A stretch of DNA of 64,000 nt from Paenibacillus sonchi (GCF_016772475.1 NZ_CP068595.1:806001-870000), one strand, 5' to 3'. Positions 1 to 9,639 are shown, counted from the stretch's first letter. Numbers and translations are program-made. Notes: generated by a model not told the origin, from the letters alone.

Positions 1-1177
1 TTGATCATCATCCCGCTCTGGGACAGGGTGAACGGAATGAATACGCCGACCGCATACAGCGGAATCAGGTGCTCCGTCCGGCCTTCAAAAGCAATGATCA
101 GGAGGATCGACAGCAGCCCCAAGATAAGAATCCCATTGGAATAGCCCAGCCTGTCCCCCGGACCGTGAACATGCGCGGAATGAACTTATCCTTAGCCAGA
201 TTCACCGCCAGCAGCGGAAATGCGGAATAGCCGGTATTGGCCGCCAGGACCAGAATCAGCGCAGTCGTTCCCTGTACAAAGTAGTACATGAAATTCCGGC
301 CAAACACCTGCTCGGCAATAATGGAAACCACAGTGGCATCTTCCCGGGGAGTAACCCCATAGTAATACGCCATAAATACAATGCCGGTGAATAATACGGC
401 CAGCAGTGTACCCATAGCCGCCAGGGTTTTGGCCGCATTATTGGGCGCAGGTGCCTTGAAGTTGGGAATCGCATTGGATATAGCCTCCACCCCTGTCAGC
501 GCCGAGCTGCCCGAGGAAAATGCCCTCAGCAGCAGGAACAGGCTTATGCCCGCGACCGGCGTGCCGATCGGCGTATGCAAATCGGCGGGAACGCTGCCGC
601 TAAGAATCCGGAACACACCCAGACCAATCAGGACAAATAAAGCGAGTACAAACAAATAGACCGGATAAGCGAGGAATGACGCCGATTCCGTTACCCCGCG
701 CAGGTTCAGGGTTGTAATAATCAGAACGAAGAAAATGGCAATAAGCACATTATACGGATGCAGGCTGGGAAAGGCCGATGTAATCGCGTCCGTCCCGGCC
801 GAGACACTAACGGCTACCGTTAATATATAGTCCACCAGCAGTGAGCCGCCAGCCACAAGTCCCGGGTATTTCCCAAGGTTTTCTTTCGATACCACATATG
901 CTCCGCCGCCGTGGGGATAGGCAAATATAATTTGCCGGTAGGATAAAATCAAGGCCAGCAGCAGAACCAGTACCCCGGCAGCAATGGGAATGGAATACCA
1001 GAACGCCGCAGCGCTGAGAGTAACCAGCACCAGCAGGATTTGCTCAGGACCATAAGCAACCGAGGATAAAGCATCTGAAGAAAGAATTGCCAGTGCCTTG
1101 GTTTTGTTCAGTTTCTGGTCGCCAAGCTGATCTGATTTCAGCGGCCGCCCAATTAAAAATCTTTTTACCGAAGACAT
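1..1177 (-). CDS. kimA: KimA-type APC-family potassium importer, partial and frameshifted
   Basis: This gene encodes a multi-span inner-membrane permease of the amino acid/polyamine/organocation superfamily. It closely resembles my recollection of Bacillus subtilis KimA (YdaO), a high-affinity potassium importer. Matching features are an N-terminus with VKRFLIGRPLKS, then LSSDALSSVAYGPEQIL, YPHGGGAYVVSKENLG and LTGVEAISNAIPNF, with about ten hydrophobic segments. The 3' end lies outside the window. The reading frame breaks at a five-C run (155-159): after MFTVRG the current frame ends in WGCCRSS, whereas adding one base restores DRLGYSNG followed by GRTEHLIPLYAVG and FIPFTLSQSG up to the window edge. 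The start at 1177 is chosen because GAGG lies six bases upstream; ATG at 1180 is the alternative. No c-di-AMP riboswitch was seen upstream. The match is from memory, not from a search. Confidence 0.85.
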
Positions 1178-1352
1178 CATCAGCCTCACCCGTCACTTTT
1201 TAAAGTTATATTACCCTTCGAATTAAATAATAATCTCAGTTCCTTATTATACACTTCCCAGGCAATTACGGCTGATCTTCGTTTCTGTTCATATTCCTCC
1301 AAAAAACGGCGTTTAGGACGCCTAACCATTTAAAATTCCTTGTTTGCCTAAC

Positions 1353-1550
1353 TCAGCGAAATATCGCGTTATGAAGCCCGTTCAGGGTTAGTTTCTTTTT
1401 AACACGTGTGATGTTTACGGTAAGCGTGTTATCATCGACAAAGATCTGATCATCCCATAACGCTTCCAGCAATTCTTCGCGGGACAGAATCTCCCCGGCG
1501 TTTTGCATAAAGATATGTATCAGCCGGAACTCATTTTTGCTTAATTCCAT
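1353..1550 (-). pseudogene. Remnant of an OmpR-family response regulator (DNA-binding domain only)
   Basis: The 65 residues contain a typical winged-helix output domain: LSKNEFRLIHIFMQ, then LSREELLEALWDD and DNTLTVNITRVKKKL. This resembles BceR-like regulators. No receiver domain is present upstream, where an in-frame stop occurs eleven codons before the ATG. The C-terminus loses the usual TVRGLGY wing and ends in NAIFR. There is no convincing ribosome binding site. It looks like decayed debris of a former two-component gene. An independent small DNA-binding protein is possible but unlikely. Confidence 0.65.
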
Positions 1551-1604
1551 GGTCTGATCTTTATATTACAGCTTCATGCTCTCTTTAAGCAGTACGTGAA
1601 ATTA

Positions 1605-1644
1605 GAAAAAGCCGCCTCGGTTATTACTCATAACTCTGGCGGCT
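1605..1644 (-). terminator. Rho-independent terminator after cse60
   Basis: Read on the minus strand, AGCCGCC pairs with GGCGGCT, with an inner GTTAT/AATAAC pairing, and the stem is followed by TTTTT. It lies about 18 bases past the stop of the small sporulation gene. Confidence 0.8.
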
Positions 1645-1661
1645 TGCCCACAGGATACCTC

Positions 1662-1865
1662 TTATTTTGTAAAGATAACCATTGCCGTGTACTTGGTATC
1701 CGAGGGGGCTTTGTGTACTGAGTTTGTTGATACAGTGGTAGGAACAGCCTGATATTTGATATCTATAAGCTGCCCTTGTTTCATTGCCGATATGAATTCA
1801 TCTATCATATCACTAAGCTCCGTGATGTCGTGAGCTTCAAATGTTTCAACCGCATAATATGCCAT
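1662..1865 (-). CDS. cse60: Cse60-like small sporulation protein
   Basis: This is a 67-residue protein with the core IDIKYQAVP and a C-terminal YTAMVIF strand, the pattern I know from the Cse60 sporulation protein family (DUF2758). In Bacillus subtilis cse60 is expressed in the mother cell under sigma E; its biochemical role is not known. The start is the ATG at 1865, because AGGAGG sits eight bases upstream; an in-frame GTG at 1874 overlaps that ribosome binding site. It is a single-gene unit ending in a strong terminator, divergent from the lipoprotein gene at 2077. Family assignment is by motif only. Confidence 0.65.
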   Translation of the reverse strand: MAYYAVETFEAHDITELSDMIDEFISAMKQGQLIDIKYQAVPTTVSTNSVHKAPSDTKYTAMVIFTK

Positions 1866-2076
1866 TTCAATCACCTCCTGAATATCAAAATTCGACGTCA
1901 GGAATTATTTTCCTCCTTTTACTTTATTATTTTTTCATTATAAGGAACACAATCCTTCATATGACATCAAATTCTATTTTGTGGGATTGGCCGTGAATCC
2001 TTTACTGTTTTGATACTACTTTGCAGACGGACCTGGGATATACTAGCCACAGACCTAATAAAGGAGATTACACTTT

Positions 2077-3546
2077 ATGAATAAATCAGCGCTAAGCGCT
2101 CTTCTTGGATTAACTGTACTCGTGGCAGGCTGCAGTACGATGAAAACCCCCAGCGATTTGCTTAAGGCCCCGTCTCAGGGAAGCGCGGATGGAACGATAA
2201 CAAGCATTGTTCAGCCTTATCTGCCTGCGGGCGCCCACCTGACGGTGCCTGTACAATCGGAGTCCAGCAGCGCCATCCAATTGCAGGATCTCGATAAGGA
2301 TGGGCAGGAGGAAATTCTGGCCTTCTACAAAACAGACAAAACCGGCTATGAAATTAACGCGCTTGTACTGTCCAAAACCGGCGGCGAATGGAAAAAGCTG
2401 ATCAACATTACTGGAGTCGGCAGTGAGCTGGACTACGTAAAGTATGCTGATGTCACCGGGGATGGAGCAGCGGATGTGCTGCTGGGATTCAGCGGCGGTG
2501 AAGGCCTGGGCAGGGAGCTGTCAGTATACAGCCTCAGCGGCGGCCAATTATCGGAGATTCTGAAGCAGCCTTATGATTATCTGGCGGTCGGGGATATGAC
2601 GAACGAAGGAAAAACAGACCTCGCCTTGATCCATTCAACAGTCGACGGGGATAACCTTCCTCAATCCCACCTCCAGTTGCTGAGGCTTCAAGGCGGCAAG
2701 CAGCAGAGCTTATCCGACCAGAACATTAGCGGCATGGTTATGCAAGCGATGTATGCCAAGGTGGCCCCGGCAAAAAGCGCATTGATTATCGACGCAGCCA
2801 TTGGCGCTCATTCCTCCTATACCTCACTGCTGACTTGGGCTAATGGTTCTTTTACTGATATACTTGCATCAGACGATTATCAGCATCCGGCGCTGGCAGA
2901 CAGCAAGAATCTTGTGCTGAAGCCCCTGGCTTCTGAACCGGACGGCCCGCTGGGCGAACACAGCTTGGCCATTAAGGACTATCCGCTGTACAGCGAGGAC
3001 GTGAACGGAGATGGGATCATTGAGATCGGCTTTCTTGTTCCTCCTGCCGGTTCAGAGAGCTTCTCTCCGCTGGCTACCCCTTTTATCACTAAATATTATC
3101 AATGGGACGGACAGACAGGACTGAAGCTGGTGCAGGAGCAGTTCGACCGGTGGGGGTTCAATTTCCATATCCCGGCGTCCTGGACCGGCAAATACCTATT
3201 GGATATTACGGGAGAATCCCCTGCTCCATGGGAGCATATAAGCTTCAGCTACAAGGATGCAAATTCTGGTGAAAAGGCCCAGCTGCTGGAACTGCGCCTG
3301 CTGACGAAGAAGGATTGGCAGGCGGCTGAGGCGCAGCTGATTGCCGCCAAGGCTTCCTACAAGCTGCTCTACGAATTACAGAATACAAGTGATGAAACGG
3401 CGCCGACGGTGCTCGTTGCGGTGCTGCCCTCCGCAAATGCCGGCAGCAAGCTCACGGGACCCGCAGTCCAGGAGTATGAGCAGCTGAAGCTGACACTGGA
3501 GGAAGTCCGGCAGCTGGCCGGCACACCACAGAAGCCCCGGCCATAA
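2077..3546 (+). CDS. Lipoprotein with FG-GAP/VCBS-like repeats, upstream of a two-component system
   Basis: The 489-residue protein starts with a lipoprotein signal peptide; the lipobox is VAGC, so the mature protein would begin at Cys19. It contains at least four aspartate-rich loops of the kind found in FG-GAP/VCBS beta-propeller blades: DLDKDGQEE, DVTGDGAAD, DMTNEGKTD and DVNGDGIIE. These suggest a calcium-stabilised propeller on the outer face of the membrane. The start has AAGGAG about nine bases upstream. The stop is 15 bases before the response regulator, so the three genes are probably one operon, and the lipoprotein may act as an accessory sensor for the kinase. That role is inferred from context. 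No specific family was recognised. Confidence 0.8.
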   Translation: MNKSALSALLGLTVLVAGCSTMKTPSDLLKAPSQGSADGTITSIVQPYLPAGAHLTVPVQSESSSAIQLQDLDKDGQEEILAFYKTDKTGYEINALVLSKTGGEWKKLINITGVGSELDYVKYADVTGDGAADVLLGFSGGEGLGRELSVYSLSGGQLSEILKQPYDYLAVGDMTNEGKTDLALIHSTVDGDNLPQSHLQLLRLQGGKQQSLSDQNISGMVMQAMYAKVAPAKSALIIDAAIGAHSSYTSLLTWANGSFTDILASDDYQHPALADSKNLVLKPLASEPDGPLGEHSLAIKDYPLYSEDVNGDGIIEIGFLVPPAGSESFSPLATPFITKYYQWDGQTGLKLVQEQFDRWGFNFHIPASWTGKYLLDITGESPAPWEHISFSYKDANSGEKAQLLELRLLTKKDWQAAEAQLIAAKASYKLLYELQNTSDETAPTVLVAVLPSANAGSKLTGPAVQEYEQLKLTLEEVRQLAGTPQKPRP

Positions 3547-3561
3547 CAAGGAGTTGGAATC

Positions 3562-4256
3562 ATGAAGGTGCTGATACTGGAAGATGAAAAGCCCATACGC
3601 GATCTGCTGTCCATAAATCTGAAGCGTGCAGGCTTTGACGTTGTCGAAGCCGCCACCGGAGAAAGCGCCCTGGCTATTGCCGGAAAGGACAGGGATTTCG
3701 ATATTGCAATTATAGACCTGATGCTTCCCGGGATCAGCGGCTTCCAGGTGTGCGGTGAACTGCGCAGACAGTACCCCCGGCTTGGCATCATCATGCTGAC
3801 TGCCAAAAGTCAGGAGGTCGACAAAGTCATGGGACTGGAAGCCGGAGCAGATGACTACGTCGTGAAGCCGTTCAGTCCGGTGGAACTCACAGCGAGGGTT
3901 AGAGCACTGTACCGCCGGATGTACCCGGAGGAGGCTCCCCGCCGCAGAACAGCATCCGGTTGGCCCCGTTCACGCTCCTGCTGGATGAACGCAAATTACT
4001 GAAGAACACCATCGATGTCCCCCTCACCCCCACGGAGTACTCTATTGTGAAGCTGCTCATGGAGCAGCCTGGCAAAGCGGTTAGCCGTGATGACATACTG
4101 ACCTCCGTCTGGGGTCAGTATTTTATGGGTGAGCTTAAGATTGTAGACGTCAATGTCAGCCGGATCCGGCAAAAAATCGGACAGGAATCTTCCGGACCCC
4201 AATACCTCGAAACGGTGTGGGGATTCGGCTATTTATGGAGGGTGCACTCGTGCTGA
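3562..4256 (+). CDS. OmpR/PhoB-family response regulator, frameshifted
   Basis: The N-terminal receiver domain has the acidic pair EDE at residues 7-9, the phospho-acceptor Asp52 in IIDLMLPG, a Thr/Lys pair (MLTAK, VVKPF), and ends near residue 120. The winged-helix domain follows in the next frame (LTPTEYSIVKLL, SRDDILTSVWG, VDVNVSRIRQKIG, TVWGFGYLW). The two parts are separated by a frame change at the four-C run 3937-3940. One extra C restores a continuous protein of 231 residues, the normal length for the family. The stop overlaps the start of the kinase gene. The likely target is its own operon, but no binding site was identified. Confidence 0.85.
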
Positions 4257-5647
4257 AGGGAATCAGAGCCCGGCTCATTGTCTATATTACCCTTGTTCTG
4301 CTCCTGATTGTCCTGCTGCTGGAGGGGGTGTTTATTGCAGCTGTCCATTACTACTATCTGGGCAGCGCCATGGAGACACTGACATCGCGGGCCACGACCT
4401 CTGCTACCTTTTTTAATAAATATCTGGAGGGCTACTCCATCAATGAACGGGCCAGATATATACTGGAGAACCTCTCCCCTGACGAGAGCAGCAAGGTGGA
4501 AGTGCTGAGTCCGGAGGGAAAAGTAATTATCAACTCCTTCGGCTTCGCAAGCTCCGAGCGGATTGATACTCCCGATGTCAAAGCGGCTCTGGCCAGCGGC
4601 AAAGGGACTTACCAGAGCCTTACACCCGGTAAAGAGGAACGGATTCTGGCTGTATCCATTGCCTTAAAAGAATCCGGGACAAGTATTGGCGTACTGCGCT
4701 ATTCGGTCTCGGCCGAACCTTTATACAGCGTGATTGTAAAAATCCTCATTAACGCCGCCTGGGTGGGACTGCTGGTCATTGCCTTCGGGTTCCTGCTGAG
4801 TGTTATTATCGCCAAACGGATTGTAGAGCCGATCCAGCAGCTTACCGGTGTCGCCAAAGAAATGGCTACCGGGAATTTTGCCGTCAGGGCAAAGAAGCGG
4901 CACGACGATGAAGTCGGCACTCTGGCCGTCACGCTCAATTACATGGCAGAGGAAATGGTCAAAAGTGAAAAAATCAAATACGACTTCATCTCCTCTGTCA
5001 CGCATGAGCTGCGCACTCCGCTGACCTCCATCAAAGGCTGGGGCGAAACGCTGCTTGTGGGTGATTTGTCGGATACAGAAGAGACATTGATGGGGCTTGA
5101 GGTCATGACAGGCGAAACGGACCGCCTGATTGGACTAGTGGAGGACCTGCTGGATTTCTCCAAATTCCAGGCCGGTGAGCTGACGCTTGAGCTGGAACCT
5201 TATGATCTGCGGGGACTGCTTGAAGATTTGCTGCTGCAGTTCAGATACCGGGGGTCCACCAAGCAGATCCGCCTGTATGCCGATATCCCGGATGAGCCGC
5301 TGCCTGTAGACGGGGATTTCAACCGCTTGAAGCAGGTTTTTGTCAATCTGCTGGACAATGCCTTCAAGTTCACCCCGGCCCAGGGGGAGATCAGGCTCTC
5401 GGCAGTGCCAGGCGATACCCAAATAAGCATTACCGTTGCGGATAACGGTGAAGGCATTGAAGAAAGCGATCTGGAGAAGCTGGGCACCAAATTTTTCAAA
5501 GGCAAGTCCCGCCAATCCGGCAGCGGCCTTGGCCTTGCCATCTGCAAAGAAATTATCGAGATGCATGGCGGGAGACTGCGGATCGAGAGCGAATTCACCA
5601 AAGGCACTTCAGTCATTGTAGAGCTGCCGCGTTACCGGATGCAGTAG
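4250..5647 (+). CDS. Sensor histidine kinase (HAMP, HisKA, HATPase)
   Basis: This is a 465-residue membrane kinase partner of the preceding regulator. It has a transmembrane helix near residues 9-31, an extracellular sensor region to about 165, a second helix, and a HAMP linker (AKRIVEPIQQLT). The phospho-acceptor histidine is in SVTHELRTPLTSIKG. The ATP-binding boxes are NLLDNAFKFTP, VADNGEGI and GSGLGLAI. The start chosen is GTG at 4250, five bases after GGAGGGTG and overlapping the regulator's stop; a longer version from 4217 lacks such a signal. The signal sensed is unknown. The adjacent lipoprotein is a candidate input. Confidence 0.88.
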   Translation: MLKGIRARLIVYITLVLLLIVLLLEGVFIAAVHYYYLGSAMETLTSRATTSATFFNKYLEGYSINERARYILENLSPDESSKVEVLSPEGKVIINSFGFASSERIDTPDVKAALASGKGTYQSLTPGKEERILAVSIALKESGTSIGVLRYSVSAEPLYSVIVKILINAAWVGLLVIAFGFLLSVIIAKRIVEPIQQLTGVAKEMATGNFAVRAKKRHDDEVGTLAVTLNYMAEEMVKSEKIKYDFISSVTHELRTPLTSIKGWGETLLVGDLSDTEETLMGLEVMTGETDRLIGLVEDLLDFSKFQAGELTLELEPYDLRGLLEDLLLQFRYRGSTKQIRLYADIPDEPLPVDGDFNRLKQVFVNLLDNAFKFTPAQGEIRLSAVPGDTQISITVADNGEGIEESDLEKLGTKFFKGKSRQSGSGLGLAICKEIIEMHGGRLRIESEFTKGTSVIVELPRYRMQ

Positions 5648-5753
5648 ATATCCGGTGTGCGGGCAGCTCTTTTCGCTCTCGAACGGTCAGAACTATACAA
5701 AAAATCCACTATGATAATCCCACATGAAGACTACGGATTTCAAGGTCAACGAC

Positions 5754-5785
5754 TTATCCCCATTTTTATACACATCTTATCCACA
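5754..5785 (+). promoter_or_regulatory. DnaA-box triplet (copy 1)
   Basis: TTATCCCCA (5754), TTATACACA (5766) and TTATCCACA (5777) lie in the same orientation. The last two fit the DnaA consensus TTATNCACA. The same three boxes with the same 12- and 11-base steps recur at 47867-47898. They lie between convergent genes, so a promoter role is unlikely; DnaA titration is a possible function. Confidence 0.5.
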
Positions 5786-5835
5786 AAAAAGGCGCTACCC
5801 CAAAGTCTTCCTAACTAGACTTAAGGATAGCGCCT
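5784..5835 (-). terminator. Terminator of the iron-uptake operon
   Basis: On the minus strand AGGCGCTA pairs with TAGCGCCT, with an additional inner AAGTC/GACTT pairing, and is followed by TTTTTTG. It lies just beyond the stop of the permease gene. Confidence 0.8.
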
Positions 5836-5859
5836 GAATTAAATTCAAACCCCTTGCAT

Positions 5860-7928
5860 TTACGCCCCGCGCACAAGCGCGCGGTACATCAGAAACAGGA
5901 AATAGGGCGCGCCCAGCAGCATAATGATCAGGCCTGACGGAATTTCTGTCGGCGCTATGACCGTTCTTCCGACCGTGTCGGCAATAACAAGCAGCAAGCC
6001 GCCAAGCAGTCCCGACAAGATAATGGAGCGTCTTGTGTGGTGCCCGATCATCATCCGCACCGCATGCGGTGCCATGAGCCCGAGAAAACCAATCGTCCCG
6101 ACACTTGCAACAGCTCCGGCCGCAAGCAAAACACCGATAATCATCGCCCATAACCTCGTTCCGCGGACCGGCAGGCCAAAACCTGTTGAGCTTTCGTCGC
6201 CAAACGCCAGCAAATCAAATCTTCTGCCCAAATAGTACGACACAGGGAGAAGCAACAGCAAAAATGCAAACAGGCTGTAAAATTGCTCCCAGCTCCGCCC
6301 ATACGTTGAACCTGTCAGCCAAATAAATGCCGTGCTGCTCCAAAGACTGGCTTTGACGATCATGGCCTGGATGCCTGCCGAGCCGATTGCTGAAACTGCG
6401 ATTCCAAGCAGGATCAGTACAGACGGATTCAAAGCCCTGCGCCAGGCCAGCGTAAATACAAAGGCCGCCGCGACAACTCCACCCGCGATGGCGGCAGCCG
6501 GAAGGGCAAACACCGGCAATCCCGGCCACACGACCAGCAGGGTCAGCGCTCCAAACCCGGCACCTGAGGTCACGCCGATAATAGAGGCATCCGCGAGCGG
6601 ATTTCGCACGGCGCTTTGAATCAACACACCGCTGACGGCCAGCGCAATACCGCCGCAAGCGGCCACAAGCGTGCGCGGAAGCCGTAAATTCAGCAGAACC
6701 GAATACGCTTGATCTCCCCTGCCGACCAGACTCTCCAACAGATCGGATACCGGGATTCTTGTTCCCCCAAGCGACATGCTCACAAGAATGACCCCAATCA
6801 GGAGAACAGTCATGAATATCGCTGTCGGAGCAAAACGCATACGCAGTGCAGCCCCCCCTATATTCATCGAGGACTGCCCTCCACCTGAACCGGATATATT
6901 CTTCATCCTGGTGAGCACAAGCCAGATCAGCCAAGGCGCTCCAATAATCGCCATCACTGCCCCGACAGGCATTTCCCCCAGATTGCTCCGCACCATACGG
7001 GCAAGTGTATCTGCTGCAGTGATAAGCAATGCTCCCCACAGCGCACTCGCGGGAAGGAGCAGACGATGCTTGCGGATCCCGCTAAGCCGGACCAGATGGG
7101 GGCCACCAGACCTACGAAGCCAATGGGGCCAACCACACTGACCACAATCGCAGCCATTAGCACCGATATGCCGAGGCCCACCGCCCGGGTTAAGCCTACA
7201 CGCTGTCCAAGAGAGCGGGCGGTGGACTCATCCAGCTCCAGTGCATCAAACTGCCTGCCTCCGAGCAGAGAAATTCCCAGCAGGACAACAACAAAAGGCC
7301 AGGCGTATTGAACACCGCTCCAGTCCAGTTGAATCAAAGAGCCTGAACCCCACAAAAACAGATTTTGTGTTTCAGTCTGGAAAAAAATATGCAGGGCCGA
7401 AGTGAACGCTCCAAGCACCATCGATACGATCATGCCGGATAAAGCCAGGCGGACAGGCGTAGCCTTCCGTCCTCCGCCCAGGACATAGGCGGCTAGTGCC
7501 GCCAGCAATCCCCCGGCAGCTGCCAGCAGCAAAGGATACTGCTGCTGCATAGCCGGAAAAGCGACCATCCCCAGAACAACCATAAAGTAAGCTCCGGCAT
7601 TGATCCCCAGTGTATCTGAGGAAGCGAGCGGGTTTTTCGTTATCGTCTGCAATACAGCGCCGGCCGCAGCAAGTGCAGCTCCGGCCAAAATGCCAATCAC
7701 TGTCCGCGGCATCCGGATATCCCAGAGCAGATTATGCTCCATCACATCCTGACGGTGTAATAGTCCGTTCCATACCGCAGCAGCCGGAATGTTGGCCTCC
7801 CCGAAGCAGAGGCTTAGCAGGGATACAACGAAAAGGGCGGCCAGGCCGCCCCCAAATATTCCTATCAGCCGCCAGGTCATCCCGGGTGAGGTTTCTTTGC
7901 CCGTGTTGATGTTCATATAGGTGCTCAT
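5860..7928 (-). CDS. fhuB: FhuB-like fused FecCD siderophore permease, frameshifted
   Basis: Two complete FecCD-type permease halves lie in one reading frame once a break at the G run 7098-7102 (read as C on the coding strand) is repaired by one base. The restored protein has 689 residues, close to the 660 of E. coli FhuB. The first half carries MPRTVIGILAGAALAAAG and GPIGFVGLVAP; the restored frame continues HLVRLSG into LITAADTLARM. The second half starts near MNIGGAALRMRF and carries LRLPRTLVAACGGIALA and GTIGFLGLMAPHAVRM. There is no stop between the halves. It is translationally coupled to the binding-protein gene (4-base overlap). No ATPase gene follows, so it probably uses a shared FhuC/YusV-type ATPase encoded elsewhere. 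Exact substrate is unknown. Confidence 0.85.
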
Positions 7929-8962
7929 TTCGTTAAGGTATTTACAACTTCATCAACGAGGACTTTGGAGGAAACCGGACCGCCAAATACCCACGTTGTG
8001 CTGGCCAATCCGAAGGTACGTTTTTCTTTTACAAAAGTAAGGCCATTCCAGACGGAATTGTCCTTCAGTTCATTTGAGAAAATATCATCATCCTTTTGGA
8101 CGATATAGAGCAGATTCGTGTCCTTAACTGCAGGCAAGGCTTCAACGGTGGAGGTGGTGAATCCGTACATCTCGAATTTCTCCGGCTTCCAGTCGTTCTT
8201 CAGGCCAATCCGGTCCAGCGTTTGTACGGCCAGCGAGTTATCCGTAAAAAGACGCATGGTCGCTGCATTCTGATAGCTGTATGCCTGTGTCAGCACATAA
8301 TTCAGGCCTTCCTTGCCTGCTGCAGCCAGCTTCGTCTTCGCATCCGCATAATGTGCATCCAGATCAGCAAGAACCTTGTCCCCCTCAGCTGTTTTGCCGA
8401 CAGCAGCAGCAATGGTTTTGAAGATATTTTCCATCTCCGCATACTGGTCGCCTTGCCCCTCAGGCGGATACAGGCCCAAAATCAGTGTTGGCGCAATCGC
8501 CTTCAATTGATCATAAATCGCTTCATGGTTGTCAGTGTTGGCAATAATCAGATCCGGCTTCAAGGAAGCTATCGTCTCCAGATTCGGCTCGGAGCGGGTT
8601 CCCACATCCGTCACGCCTGCATCAAGTGGTGCTTCAGACGTTACATACAGCTTATAGTTTTCGTTGTCTGCATTACCTACCGGCTGCACACCAAGCGCAA
8701 TAACATCTTCTGTAAAAGTCCACTCCAGAACTACGACCTTTTTCGCGGGCTTGTCCAGCTTTACCTCGCCTTTAGCGTCTTTTAATACAATAGGGCCAGC
8801 TGCGGTTGCACTGCCCTCGTTCGTAGCGGCTGCATTTGGAGCGGCTGCATTGTTAGTTGCGCCTCCGTCCGCTGCTGAATGATTTGCGTTGTTAGATCCA
8901 CAGCCTGCTGCAACCAATACGACGATAATAAGCATCATTAAGCTCAATAACCTTTTGTTCAC
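7925..8962 (-). CDS. Iron-siderophore ABC transporter substrate-binding lipoprotein
   Basis: The 345-residue precursor has a lipoprotein signal (lipobox VAAGC, Cys21), a short Asn/Ala-rich linker, and a periplasmic-binding-protein-2 fold of the FecB/FhuD class. Typical signatures are KKVVVLEWTFTEDVIALGVQPVG near the start of the mature domain and ETIASLKPDLIIANTDNHEAIYDQLKAIAPT in the first lobe (only part of each run is diagnostic). It should capture a ferric siderophore outside the membrane and deliver it to the downstream permease. Two Fur boxes lie immediately upstream. It resembles FeuA/YfiY-like proteins; the specific siderophore cannot be told from sequence. Confidence 0.87.
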   Translation of the reverse strand: MNKRLLSLMMLIIVVLVAAGCGSNNANHSAADGGATNNAAAPNAAATNEGSATAAGPIVLKDAKGEVKLDKPAKKVVVLEWTFTEDVIALGVQPVGNADNENYKLYVTSEAPLDAGVTDVGTRSEPNLETIASLKPDLIIANTDNHEAIYDQLKAIAPTLILGLYPPEGQGDQYAEMENIFKTIAAAVGKTAEGDKVLADLDAHYADAKTKLAAAGKEGLNYVLTQAYSYQNAATMRLFTDNSLAVQTLDRIGLKNDWKPEKFEMYGFTTSTVEALPAVKDTNLLYIVQKDDDIFSNELKDNSVWNGLTFVKEKRTFGLASTTWVFGGPVSSKVLVDEVVNTLTK

Positions 8963-9004
8963 TCCGGATATCCCCCTATATGTATAACATTTAATTACGT
9001 ATCG

Positions 9005-9040
9005 TGATAATCGTTATCATTTCAGTGATAATGATTATCA
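9005..9040. promoter_or_regulatory. Double Fur box controlling the iron-uptake operon
   Basis: TGATAATGATTATCA at 9026-9040 is a perfect 7-1-7 Fur box and TGATAATCGTTATCA at 9005-9019 differs at one position. The two are 21 bases apart, about 43-78 bases upstream of the binding-protein start, a normal place for iron-dependent repression. Confidence 0.9.
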
Positions 9041-9100
9041 TTCATTAGTTATATTATATGGGATTCCGCTGAAAGTCAAAGTTAAAATTAAAATTAAATA

Positions 9101-9140
9101 GCCCCGCCTTATATTCAATCTTCTGAATACAAGGCGGGGC
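9101..9140 (-). terminator. Terminator after the NlpC/P60 gene
   Basis: GCCCCGCCTT pairs with AAGGCGGGGC, and an inner ATTCA/TGAAT adds to the stem. On the minus strand it is followed by a T/A-rich tract. It serves the hydrolase gene whose stop is at 9184. Confidence 0.75.
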
Positions 9141-9183
9141 AATAATAATAGACACTGTTTAAAGTTTTCTGTCCCAGAGGACT

Positions 9184-9639
9184 TTATTCACCGGCCATCT
9201 GACGATAGCTGGTATCGCTTACTACACGGCGGGCTGTAACATAACGGTCACGGTAATAGGAATCCGAGAGCTTGCTTATTCTTACGCCTTTGCTGCTTGA
9301 GGAATGTGCAAACTGGCCATCCCCGATATAAATGCCTGCATGGGAAACCCCGTTACCGAAAGTATTAAAAAAGACCAAATCCCCCAGCCGCAAGTCATCC
9401 TTGGACACCTCAGTGCCAGCCTTGGCTTGAGATCCTGTTGTACGCGGCAGATCACCTGCATTGAACTTCTCCATAATATATAAAATGAAGCCTGAACAAT
9501 CAAAACCGGCTGCCGTCGTTCCTCCCCATACATAAGGAGTTCCCAATACCCCATTCACTTCATTCTCAAGACTGATTTCACTTGCGTATGTATTCGCTGG
9601 AATAGCTGTGAATAATAGCGCAGACCCTATCAACGACAT
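9184..9639 (-). CDS. Secreted NlpC/P60 cell-wall endopeptidase
   Basis: This is a compact 151-residue hydrolase made of a signal peptide and one NlpC/P60 domain, with no SH3 or LysM wall-binding module. The catalytic Cys is in AAGFDCSGFILYI, the His in NGVSHAGIYIG, and the third position lies in the QFAHSSSSKG region. The family cleaves D-gamma-glutamyl-meso-diaminopimelate bonds in peptidoglycan stem peptides. From ATG 9639 the signal peptide (SLIGSALLFTAIPANTYA) lacks basic residues. An in-frame CTG at 9654 would add KKFI and give a normal n-region, with GGGAG upstream, so the true start may be CTG. It is a monocistronic gene with its own terminator. Confidence 0.85.
   Translation of the reverse strand: MSLIGSALLFTAIPANTYASEISLENEVNGVLGTPYVWGGTTAAGFDCSGFILYIMEKFNAGDLPRTTGSQAKAGTEVSKDDLRLGDLVFFNTFGNGVSHAGIYIGDGQFAHSSSSKGVRISKLSDSYYRDRYVTARRVVSDTSYRQMAGE

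Noticed and set aside
1178..1352. c-di-AMP riboswitch before kimA
   Set aside because: The gap is short and lacks the conserved ydaO-motif core.
1353..1550. Functional small regulator
   Set aside because: It is only an output domain with decayed ends and no ribosome binding site, so it is listed as a pseudogene remnant.
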